Below, piece after piece: positions 15,930 through 24,231 of a DNA stretch of 43,514 nt (position 1 is its first letter; each line of letters opens with the position of its first letter). Origin of the DNA: Halanaerobiales bacterium (GTDB lineage Bacteria > Bacillota_F > Halanaerobiia > Halanaerobiales > DTU029); the NCBI GenBank assembly GCA_016278415.1, contig JADQBV010000201.1:1-43514 (forward strand), read 5' to 3'. Both the position numbers and the translations under genes were made by a program. The notes under the pieces are model-generated. The model saw only the letters and a list, made by a program, of their open reading frames with translations. It had not been told where the DNA came from and did no database searches.

Positions 15930-17620
15930 ATTTAAGAGAAAAACCATTTTACCTAAGTGATGATGATATAGAATGGGTTAATGAAACAATAGATAAGATG
16001 ACACTGGAAGAGAAAATTGGACAATTATTCGTAAATCGTTTTCATGCCCTTGATAATCCTGCCAATAAGGAGATTATTGAAAAATACCATATTGGTGGAG
16101 TAAGGTATAATAATAAAACATCTGCTGAGGTTTATGACTTCATTAAGGAACTACAGGAGACAAGTAAAATACCTTTATTGGTAGCAGCTAATTGTGACAA
16201 TGGTGGTGATGGCACCTGTACTGATGGGACATATATTGCCTCAGCTGCGCAGTGTGAAGCCTCAGGGAATGAAAAATTAGCTTACAATGCTGGACTTGTA
16301 AGCGGCCGGGAAGCTACTGCAGTAGGATGTAACTGGAATTTTGATCCCTGTTCCGATATACTGTTGAACTGGAGAAATACAATCATTAATACCAGGGCAT
16401 ATGGTACAAATGCTGATGATGTAATAAGATACGCCAGTGCTTATATTGAAGGGTTAAGGGAAAGCAATATGGCAGCCTGTGCAAAACACTTTCCAGGGGA
16501 TGGATATGAGGAACGTGACCAGCACTTAGTTCTTGGTGTAAATGAATTAAGTTGTGAGGAATGGGACGCAAGTTATGGAAAAGTCTACAAACACTTAATT
16601 GATCAGGGCCTTATGACTATAATGGCTGGTCATATAGCACTACCAGAATATCAATATAAACTGAATCCTGATTTGAAATACGAAGACATATTACCAGCAA
16701 CCCTATCTGAAGAGCTAATAAATGTTCTATTAAGAGAAAAGTTAGGCTTTAATGGATTAGTTGTTACAGATGCATCACATATGGTTGGTCTGGCTGCCGC
16801 TATGAAGCGGAAGGATTATGTGCCAGGAACAATTGCTGCTGGATGTGATATGTTTTTATTCTTTAATGACTTTGATGAAGATTTTTACTTTATGATAGAT
16901 GGATATAAAAATGGTATAATAACAGAGGAACGTCTACATGATGCCTTACTTAGGATTTTAGGATTTAAAGCTTCATTAAAGCTACACATTAAGCAAAAGG
17001 AAGGCAGATTGTTGCCTTCGAAAGAAAGACTGGAAGTTGTTGGTTGTCAGGAACACCTGGAGATGGCAGCAGAGGCTGCAGATTTAGGTATTTCTTTGAT
17101 TAAAGATACCCAGAATCAACTGCCAATAAAGCCGGAAACTCATAAGAAAATAAGACTCCATACCCTATTTGGAGACGGTGGTTTTGCAGGGGGTCCTGAT
17201 ACCAGTGTGGAAAAGATAATTAAAGAAGAACTTGAAAGGGTAGGATTTGAGGTTACTTTAAATGATGGTATGACCAGAGAAAAAGGTAAAACTGAAGACC
17301 TGGCAGAAAAATTTGATGCGGCTTTTATCTTTGCTGATGTCGTTGGATATGCAGCTGAAAATAACTATCGTATAAGATGGAAATGTCCAATGTCTACAGA
17401 TATACCGTGGTTTGTATATGAGTTGCCAACTATATTTGTATCACTTAATTTTACTACTCATCTTACAGATGTTCCTATGGTGAAGACTTATATAAATGCC
17501 TATAAGGATACAAGAGAAATTATCCGGCAGACCATAGAGAAGATTATGGGAGAGTCTGAATTTAAAGGGACTCACTTTAACGAAAATGTCTGGTGTGATT
17601 TATGGGAAACCAGGAGATAA
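15923..17620 (+). CDS. Glycoside hydrolase family 3 protein
   Basis: A 565-residue intracellular GH3 enzyme (no signal peptide) that would release terminal beta-linked sugars from imported oligosaccharides. The barrel (about 15-345) has MTLEEKIGQLF, the KHFPGDG motif, a D-Q-H triplet as in the His/Asp dyad of NagZ-like GH3 enzymes, and the nucleophile Asp283 in VVTDASHM. A shorter C-terminal alpha/beta domain (about 375-565) follows. The KHFPG...DxH arrangement is typical of the beta-N-acetylglucosaminidase branch, but substrate range in GH3 is broad and not fixed by motifs. The ATG at 15923 overlaps the HAD gene and follows GAGG. The ABC transporter genes begin 80 bases downstream, probably in the same operon. 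Confidence 0.85.
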   Translation: MVDLREKPFYLSDDDIEWVNETIDKMTLEEKIGQLFVNRFHALDNPANKEIIEKYHIGGVRYNNKTSAEVYDFIKELQETSKIPLLVAANCDNGGDGTCTDGTYIASAAQCEASGNEKLAYNAGLVSGREATAVGCNWNFDPCSDILLNWRNTIINTRAYGTNADDVIRYASAYIEGLRESNMAACAKHFPGDGYEERDQHLVLGVNELSCEEWDASYGKVYKHLIDQGLMTIMAGHIALPEYQYKLNPDLKYEDILPATLSEELINVLLREKLGFNGLVVTDASHMVGLAAAMKRKDYVPGTIAAGCDMFLFFNDFDEDFYFMIDGYKNGIITEERLHDALLRILGFKASLKLHIKQKEGRLLPSKERLEVVGCQEHLEMAAEAADLGISLIKDTQNQLPIKPETHKKIRLHTLFGDGGFAGGPDTSVEKIIKEELERVGFEVTLNDGMTREKGKTEDLAEKFDAAFIFADVVGYAAENNYRIRWKCPMSTDIPWFVYELPTIFVSLNFTTHLTDVPMVKTYINAYKDTREIIRQTIEKIMGESEFKGTHFNENVWCDLWETRR

Positions 17621-17701
17621 CAAAGATAGTATAGTTAAATTTATTAGCTAGAAAATAGGATGGTATTCTTAATACTCTTATCGTAGAAAGTGGTGGTTAT
17701 T

Positions 17702-19210
17702 ATGGATATGGGTTATTCTCATCAGAAGATTTTAGAAGTTAAAAACATGAGTAAATCCTTCGGCCCTACTGTTGCCCTAAAGAATGTTGGAATAGAGGTT
17801 AACAGGGGTGAGATACGAGGGCTAGTAGGTGAAAATGGTTCGGGTAAATCTACATTGACCTCAATTATTGCAGGTATGCAGAAAGCAGACAGTGGTGAAA
17901 TGTATTTTCTAGGAAAGAAGTGGGAACCATCATCAATGATTGAGGCCCAGCGAAGGGGAATAAGTATGATACTTCAGGAGATGAATACAGTTTCCGGGGT
18001 TTCTGTTGCTGAGAATCTTTTTGCTGGTCAGGAAGAAAGATTTACTAAATGTGGAATATTTTCTAAAAAAAAGATGGAAAATGCCGGGAATGCACTTTTG
18101 AAGAGATTTGAAATAGGGCACATTAATGCCTCAGATCCAATAGACTTATACAGCATTGAAGACCGTAAGTTGATTGAGATTATAAGAACTCTTAAAGAAG
18201 ATACCCAGATATTTATTGTTGATGAAACAACTACTGCCCTGTCACATTCCGGGCGTGAATTTTTATATAATATTGTGCACAAACTGGCTGATGAAGGTAA
18301 AGCAGTAATTTTTATCTCACACGATCTTGATGAAATATTGGAAATATGTAATGTCATCACAGTTTTACGTGATGGTGATATTATTGGCAGTCTAACTAAG
18401 GAAGAAATGGAGCCGAAAAAGATTAGATATATGATGGTTGGTCGAGACATAGGGGATGCATATTATCGTAATGATTATGATCACAGCCATACCGAAGAGG
18501 TTGTTCTGGAATTCAAAAATGCTTCTTTTTCCGCAATCAATGATTTTAATCTAAAATTGCATAAAGGGCAAATTATAGGAATAGGTGGTTTATCAGGTAG
18601 TGGAATGCATGATATAGGGCGTGCAGCATTCGGCATGAAAAAAATTACTTCAGGAACAGTGGAATGTAATGGTCAGCAAGTAAAAGATAGCAATGATGCG
18701 ATACAGAAAGGCATTGCCTATATATCAAAAAATAGTGATGAAGAGGCATTAATTCTTAATGCTTCAGTAACACATAATATTATACTTCCATCTATACCTG
18801 ATCTAACGGGGCCTGCACTTTTCGTGAGCCCTCCGGCAGAAAAGAAACTGGCCCAGGAACAGATAGATAGATTTAGTATTAAATGCAGTAGTAGTAGGCA
18901 ATATGTATCTGACTTATCAGGTGGGAATAAACAGAAGGTTTCGTTTGCCAAGTGGATTGCTAAAGGTAGTGAGGTTTTTGTAATGGACTGCCCTACAAGA
19001 GGTGTTGATGTTGGAGTAAAACAGTCTATGTATCAACTGATAGCAGAGATGAAAAAAGAAGGCAAATCAATCTTGATGATAAGTGAAGAGTTAGCTGAAC
19101 TAATTGGTATGTGTGACGAAATAATGATAATGAGAAACGATGAGGTAAGTGGTATGGTAACACGTTCAAAAGATCTGGAAGAAACAGACCTTATCGAATA
19201 TATGATATGA
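17702..19210 (+). CDS. Sugar ABC transporter, double ATPase subunit (RbsA/MglA type)
   Basis: About 502 residues with two ABC domains, the layout of ribose/galactose/xylose importers. Domain 1 has an intact Walker A (GENGSGKST), a degenerate signature (YSIEDRKLIEI) and Walker B IFIVDE. Domain 2 has a degenerate Walker A (GGLSGSGMHD), an intact LSGGNKQK signature and Walker B VFVMD. This asymmetry is normal for the family. Several in-frame starts exist (GTG 17690, ATG 17702, ATG 17708); GGTGG just upstream favours 17702. It energises the two permeases encoded downstream. The next gene starts 13 bases after the stop. Confidence 0.92.
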   Translation: MDMGYSHQKILEVKNMSKSFGPTVALKNVGIEVNRGEIRGLVGENGSGKSTLTSIIAGMQKADSGEMYFLGKKWEPSSMIEAQRRGISMILQEMNTVSGVSVAENLFAGQEERFTKCGIFSKKKMENAGNALLKRFEIGHINASDPIDLYSIEDRKLIEIIRTLKEDTQIFIVDETTTALSHSGREFLYNIVHKLADEGKAVIFISHDLDEILEICNVITVLRDGDIIGSLTKEEMEPKKIRYMMVGRDIGDAYYRNDYDHSHTEEVVLEFKNASFSAINDFNLKLHKGQIIGIGGLSGSGMHDIGRAAFGMKKITSGTVECNGQQVKDSNDAIQKGIAYISKNSDEEALILNASVTHNIILPSIPDLTGPALFVSPPAEKKLAQEQIDRFSIKCSSSRQYVSDLSGGNKQKVSFAKWIAKGSEVFVMDCPTRGVDVGVKQSMYQLIAEMKKEGKSILMISEELAELIGMCDEIMIMRNDEVSGMVTRSKDLEETDLIEYMI

Positions 19211-19223
19211 GGAAGATGTGACT

Positions 19224-20174
19224 ATGGAAAATAAAAATCTAGGTTCTATAAAAAAGGTTTTGAGACCTCTTGTACCATTTATGGGACTGATATTGGTTAT
19301 TTTGATATTCTACATTAGTTCAAAAGGAAGATTATTCAGTCCATACAATATTCGTATTCTTATACAGCAAACTACAGCCCTTGCGATAATCTGTCTTGGT
19401 GCAGTATTTGTATATTCACTGGGTGAACTAGATGTTAGTATAGGTGCAACTGTAGGTGTTTCGACATTAATTGTAATAAGTATCATTAATGCAGGATATC
19501 CACTTTTTGTAGGATTTTTAGCCGCATTAGCTCTGACTCTGTGTTTTGGTTTGATCAACGGGGCTGCCAGTTACTGGTTAGGTCTTCCTTCAATCATTAC
19601 TTCTCTTTTTCTGATGTTTGTTGGTAGTGGTATTCAGGCTTTAATTACCTTAAAAACAAATACGATTACTACTGATTATGATTTCTCCTTATGGATGCAA
19701 ACCTGGTTTCAAGTTCTGGTCCTGCTTGTTGTTTCAATTATCGTAGCATATCTATTTAAATATACTCGTATTGGTAAGTATACCAGCTCAATTGGTGCAA
19801 ATAGAGTTTCTGCTGGTGAATCTGGTGTAAATGTCTTTAAATACAGGAATATTGCCTTTCTTATAATGGGTAGTTGTATTGCTCTGGCTAGTATTTTTAT
19901 TCTTGCTCGTTCTGGAAGTTCATCCAGGGCAACCGGGAACGGAATGCATATGAATGTTATGATAGCACTGATCCTGGGAGGTATGCCTCTTAGCGGAGGT
20001 ATGAAGAGTCGTTTTTCTGCAGCACTGGTAGGTTCTTCAATTTATATTCTTTTAACAAATGGTCTTACCTTATCTGGTGTAGATATAACTTATGTACCAC
20101 TGGTAAAATCAATTATTTTCATTGTTGTTGTGGTTATTACTGTTCGTAAGAAGGGCGGAGTATTACCAAGATAG
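19224..20174 (+). CDS. Sugar ABC transporter permease 1 (RbsC/BPD_transp_2 type)
   Basis: A 316-residue membrane protein with 8-10 hydrophobic segments and the family pattern GELDVSIGATVGVSTL near residue 70 and the cytoplasmic LGGMPLSGG turn near 250, which docks on the ATPase. The ATG at 19224 follows GAGGA; GTG 19218 is possible. It is one of two different permeases in this transporter, so the channel is probably a heterodimer. Confidence 0.9.
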   Translation: MENKNLGSIKKVLRPLVPFMGLILVILIFYISSKGRLFSPYNIRILIQQTTALAIICLGAVFVYSLGELDVSIGATVGVSTLIVISIINAGYPLFVGFLAALALTLCFGLINGAASYWLGLPSIITSLFLMFVGSGIQALITLKTNTITTDYDFSLWMQTWFQVLVLLVVSIIVAYLFKYTRIGKYTSSIGANRVSAGESGVNVFKYRNIAFLIMGSCIALASIFILARSGSSSRATGNGMHMNVMIALILGGMPLSGGMKSRFSAALVGSSIYILLTNGLTLSGVDITYVPLVKSIIFIVVVVITVRKKGGVLPR

Positions 20175-20224
20175 TCTGAAATAAAGCCATTTGGCTTTAT
20201 ATAAAAAAATAGGAGGAAAAAAAT

Positions 20225-21361
20225 ATGAAGAAATTATTTATTGCTTTAATTATGTTTGGGCTTGTATTAAGTACAGCTGGAATCAGTAGCAGTAATATCT
20301 ATGCGGCTGAAGGGAAATTAAGTGATCTTACTATTGGTATTGTTGGATATGATGATTCAGGAACTGCTTTTGAGGCGATCAGGGCTACTTATAATCAAAT
20401 ATCTAGAGCCACAGGAATAAACTTTAAGTTTGTCAAGGGTAGTAATTACGATGAAGCAGCAAATGTTACAGCAGTACAGAATCTGATTGCTGCAGGAGCC
20501 AATGGAATTATTATGACTATGGATTCCGGTATGCAGAGTATATTAAGAGAGGCCAAGTTTGCAAACGTTTATGTAGCCGGTTTTCTGAATTCCATGGGTC
20601 AGAGTCATGATAAAATTAAGGATAATGAGCATTATCTGGGAACAGTAAGTGATGGTTATCTTGATGGTGCTAAAATAGGTGAAAAGGCAGCAGAGTTAGT
20701 TATTGAAAATAACCAGAAAAACATTGGCCTTATTACCTTCCCCCATATTTATTTTCCCAGTCACGCTGAGGCAGATAAAGCTTTCCGTACTGCCATAGAT
20801 GAGTATAACAAAAGTTCAGATGATAAAGATAAAATTACCGTACAAGATTCGATTCAGCTAAGTTTTGAACCCTTGGATCCAACTTACTTTAATAAATATC
20901 CTGATCTTGATGCTATATTTGGAATGGCTCTTACTTTCGTATATCCAACAATGGTCTCTTCTAATGTAAATGACGTAACACTATATGCAACTGGCTTTGA
21001 TACTTCAGAGTCTTATATGGAAGGTTTTAAGAAAGGTACCATCGGAATGGAAACCTGTTCCAATCCAGAAGCCTTGATTTATCCAGTAGCACTCATTGCT
21101 AATGCAGTTGAAGGTACACGATTTGCTGATAAACCTGCAGTTGCAGAAGCTGTTTACACAAATACTGTGTTTTTAACAAATGAAAAAGAGTTAAATGCTT
21201 TTAAAGAAAATGCTATTTTCTATACCGCTGACACAAGTCATTCGCTTTTAACAGATGAAGATATTCGCAATCTAATAAAGGCATTTAATGAAGATGCGAC
21301 ATATGAAAACTTAGTTAATACTATACAAAATTGGAGTATAGAAAACATTATGGCAAAATAA
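20225..21361 (+). CDS. Sugar ABC transporter substrate-binding protein
   Basis: A 378-residue periplasmic-binding-protein type I (Peripla_BP_4-like) receptor with a Sec signal peptide (residues 1-27, cleavage near IYA-AEG; no lipobox cysteine, so it may be free or held otherwise in this presumably Gram-negative-type or Firmicute envelope). The mature part has the two-lobe pattern: TIGIVGYDDSGTAFE at the start, AAGANGIIMTMDS in the first lobe, and a second lobe from about residue 165 (NIGLITFPH). AGGAGG precedes the ATG by 7 bases. A long hairpin after the gene may protect its mRNA and give the usual excess of binding protein. The ligand is unknown; cluster context suggests a uronic acid-containing oligosaccharide or its monomer. 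Confidence 0.88.
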   Translation: MKKLFIALIMFGLVLSTAGISSSNIYAAEGKLSDLTIGIVGYDDSGTAFEAIRATYNQISRATGINFKFVKGSNYDEAANVTAVQNLIAAGANGIIMTMDSGMQSILREAKFANVYVAGFLNSMGQSHDKIKDNEHYLGTVSDGYLDGAKIGEKAAELVIENNQKNIGLITFPHIYFPSHAEADKAFRTAIDEYNKSSDDKDKITVQDSIQLSFEPLDPTYFNKYPDLDAIFGMALTFVYPTMVSSNVNDVTLYATGFDTSESYMEGFKKGTIGMETCSNPEALIYPVALIANAVEGTRFADKPAVAEAVYTNTVFLTNEKELNAFKENAIFYTADTSHSLLTDEDIRNLIKAFNEDATYENLVNTIQNWSIENIMAK

Positions 21362-21371
21362 AATCTATGAC

Positions 21372-21413
21372 AGGATTACCGCTGTATATATTAATATATG
21401 GCGGTCTAATCCT
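21372..21413 (+). other. Long intra-operon RNA hairpin after the binding-protein gene
   Basis: AGGATTACCGC pairs with GCGG-TC-TAATCCT, with an inner TATAT stem. There is no T-run, so it looks more like an mRNA-stabilising hairpin between the binding-protein and permease 2 cistrons than a terminator. Confidence 0.55.
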
Positions 21414-21483
21414 AAAAGCTTTATTACTGAATTTAATAAATCATTACTATATGGCTTAAAGGCAAGGATATGGGGAGATGGAT

Positions 21484-22470
21484 ATGAATAAAACAATAAA
21501 AAACACCATAGCTACAATAGCATTGCCTGCAGGAATGTTTTTGTTTATGCTGATATTAACTAGAATTAACGGCATAAGATATTATGGCAGTTTTGACATG
21601 TGGCGGATAATCTTGAATAATTTAGGACTTTCTATAACCGTGTCCTTAGGTATTGCGACGCAGCTCCGTAATGGACGTATGGATTTTAGTGGTGGAATTA
21701 CTATGTATTTATCAGGATTTGCTGGTGTACTTGTAGCACAGACCTTTGGGAATGACCCTCTTATAATGCTGGCTGTCAGTGTTTTATGCGGCCTAATTAT
21801 AAGTATGGTTACAGCTTCTGTTTATACAATTGCAAGACTGCCAATAATTATATGTAGTGTAGCATTAACACTTTTTTATGAATCGCTTACCAAGATTATT
21901 GGCGGTGGTAAAGGTGTCGATATTATGGGGATTGGATCCTTAAATATATTTGGGAGAATGCCAGTAGTTTTTATAGTCCTGGCAGTTGCTATTGCTATCT
22001 ATCATTTTGTAATTTCCTATACAGTATCAGCACGTCAGTCAATATTACTAAAGAATGGACAACAGATAGCTGTTAATATTGGTATCAATGAAGAAAAAAA
22101 TGTATATATGTCTTATATATTTTCAGGAATATTATTTGGTTTAGCTGGAGTTGTTTTTGCTTCTCAAAATAAAATTGTCACACAATCAAATCTGTCAACT
22201 GCCAGTATAATGTTTAGCTATATTGTGCCAGTTTATATAGGTTTCTTCCTTGGTAAATATAGTCGCGAAGTAATAGGAATTATTGCCGGGGCTTTCACAA
22301 TTCAATTTATGAATTACGGACTTAGTGCACTTGGTTATGGAAGTGGTGGATGGAGTACCATTTTATTTGGAGTATTCATGATGTCTTTCTGGGTATTCAC
22401 AACTAAGATTAATGCGATTAAAAATATGCTGAGTTTTGGTAATAGTTCCAGGAAGAAAGCTACTAATTAA
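21484..22470 (+). CDS. Sugar ABC transporter permease 2
   Basis: A 328-residue membrane protein of the same family as permease 1 but clearly divergent. It has about nine hydrophobic segments, GRMDFSGGITMYLSG near residue 77 (equivalent of GELDVSIGA in permease 1), and a C-terminal amphipathic tail. GGGGAG at 21472-21477 fits the ATG at 21484; the ATG at 21478 is too close. It is the last transporter gene. Confidence 0.88.
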   Translation: MNKTIKNTIATIALPAGMFLFMLILTRINGIRYYGSFDMWRIILNNLGLSITVSLGIATQLRNGRMDFSGGITMYLSGFAGVLVAQTFGNDPLIMLAVSVLCGLIISMVTASVYTIARLPIIICSVALTLFYESLTKIIGGGKGVDIMGIGSLNIFGRMPVVFIVLAVAIAIYHFVISYTVSARQSILLKNGQQIAVNIGINEEKNVYMSYIFSGILFGLAGVVFASQNKIVTQSNLSTASIMFSYIVPVYIGFFLGKYSREVIGIIAGAFTIQFMNYGLSALGYGSGGWSTILFGVFMMSFWVFTTKINAIKNMLSFGNSSRKKATN

Positions 22471-22482
22471 CGCTCGATTTAT

Positions 22483-22511
22483 TTGACAAGTATACAACCA
22501 ACTATTCTAAT
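22483..22511 (+). promoter_or_regulatory. Promoter-like sequence after permease 2
   Basis: Perfect TTGACA (22483-22488), 17-base spacer, TCTAAT (22506-22511). A transcript from here would meet the hairpin at 22534 at once, so it may be attenuated, or it may drive the GH39 gene by read-through. Confidence 0.45.
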
Positions 22512-22533
22512 GGCGTTAAAATACAAGTATGAT

Positions 22534-22568
22534 AAAACAGAACAGGAAAATACTGTTCTGTTTTATTC
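22534..22568 (+). terminator. Terminator or attenuator before the GH39 gene
   Basis: A perfect 12-bp stem, AAAACAGAACAG (22534-22545) with CTGTTCTGTTTT (22553-22564), 7-base loop, then ATTC. The T-run is within the 3' arm. Confidence 0.65.
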
Positions 22569-22594
22569 TATACTAGAGTGGAGTAAAGACCATT

Positions 22595-24083
22595 ATGGAA
22601 TTTATAATAAATAATAAGGAAAATGGTAGTAGATTTGAACATTACTGGGAACTTTGTGTTGGCAGTAGTCATGCATATACTGCTTTACGAGCAGATTATA
22701 GAAGACAATTGACGAGGGCACATGATGAGTTGGGCTTCAGATATGTAAGATTTCATGGGATTTTTAATGATGATATGTGTGTCTGTGTAGAGAAAAAAAA
22801 CCCATCAAGGAAAGTCTTTAGGCATAGTTTACAATTTTGCTAATATAGATAATATTTTCGATTACTTACTTAGTATAGGTATGAAACCCTATGTGGAGAT
22901 TGGTTTTATGCCCTCGTGTCTGGCTTCAGGAGACAAGACATGTTTTCATTATAAAGGCAATATTACACCTCCTGGGGATTATTCAGAGTGGAATCGTCTT
23001 ATAGAGGCCTTTACTGAGCATTTAGTTGAGAGATATGGGATAGATGAGGTACGTTCATGGTATTTTGAAGTATGGAATGAGCCCAATCTATTTTTCTTTT
23101 TTGATGGTACACAAGAAGATTATTTTAAGCTATATGAGCATACGGCGCAGACAATTAAGAGTGTTGATGAAAAGCTTAGAGTAGGAGGACCAGCTACTTC
23201 TATAAATGCCTGGATTCCAGATATGATAGATTATTGTGAGCAAAATAAGCTACCCCTTGATTTTATTTCTACTCATCAATATCCTTCAGATGACCCTCTC
23301 TGGAAAAATTCTGATCTGGAGTTAGAAGTTATTTTTAAAAAAATGGGAAATATGAAAAGAAAATATGATAGAGGCATACTAAAAAGAATGACCAAAAAGG
23401 CAAGACAGGAAGCAGGTGGTTATCCCTTAATTTACACAGAATGGAATACATCTGCAACTCTAGAAGAAGATCAGCATGATGAAAGCTATGCTGCAGCTCT
23501 GGTGGCAAAAACATTAGCAGATAATGATGGCCTTGTTGAAGGCTATGCTTTCTGGACTTTTTCGGATATATTTGAGGAGAAATCTCAGATTCCAGGGGTA
23601 TTTCATGGAGGATTTGGACTTCTATCATATAACGGTATAGCAAAACCAACTTACAGATTATTTGAGCTTTACCATGAATTAGGCTATGAGCGATTATCAG
23701 TAGACAATAATGCCAGTAAAAAAGATACTGTTGAAATACTGGCTACCAGAGTAAATGATGGTTTAAAAATAATCGTCTATAACCACAATGTTTTTGATGA
23801 AAAAATTAAAGACGAAAGTATAGCAATCATTATTAAAAATATAGAAGGGGTAAAGGAAATTTGTTTAAAAAGAATTGATGAGAACCATACAAACCCTAAA
23901 GAAGCATGGATTGAGATGGGAAAACCAGAATATCTGAATGCAGATCAGCTCGAAAAACTCCATCAGGTTTCAGAAATGAGAGTAGAGAACTATGATTTTG
24001 AGATTTTAGATAATAACAATATTAGAGTATCATTAAGTATACCTGCCCATGGTGTCTGTGGTATACATGTAAAAACTGTGTAG
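22595..24083 (+). CDS. GH39 beta-xylosidase-like glycosidase, interrupted by a frameshift at an A8 run
   Basis: The frame from ATG 22595 runs 82 residues to a stop at 22841. The remaining 400 residues follow in the next frame, listed from 22881. The two join if the A8 run at 22793-22800 is read as A7, giving VEKKTHQGKSLGIVYNFANID and a normal-length GH39 protein of about 495 residues. The N-terminal part has the family segments HAYTALRADY and VRFHGIFNDDM. The second part has the acid/base motif VWNEPN (Glu codon 23079) and the nucleophile motif YTEWN (Glu codon 23439), both intact. No signal peptide, so cytoplasmic. It probably removes xylosyl or related residues from imported oligosaccharides. 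The gene may be a pseudogene, a sequencing error, or expressed through slippage at the A-run. Confidence 0.8.
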
Positions 24084-24145
24084 ATAATATAGAGATTACG
24101 TAGATCATACTAATACTATTTAAATAATGGCAGTCCAGTGCAAGA

Positions 24146-24192
24146 TTCCTGCTGCAATTGAATTATCCAATAGTGGTATTTCGAAGCAGGAA
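24146..24192 (+). other. Leader hairpin before the GH2 gene
   Basis: TTCCTGCT (24146-24153) pairs perfectly with AGCAGGAA (24185-24192) around a 31-base loop. It has no T-run and lies just upstream of the GH2 ribosome binding site. Role unknown. Confidence 0.35.
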
Positions 24193-24231
24193 ACTGTTTA
24201 ATATAGTTAATAGAAATTGAGGTGATTTAAA

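Noticed and set aside
15923..17620. Naming the GH3 protein as NagZ
   Set aside because: It has the His/Asp dyad pattern, but the setting is a uronate/xylan-type cluster and GH3 specificity cannot be read from motifs alone.
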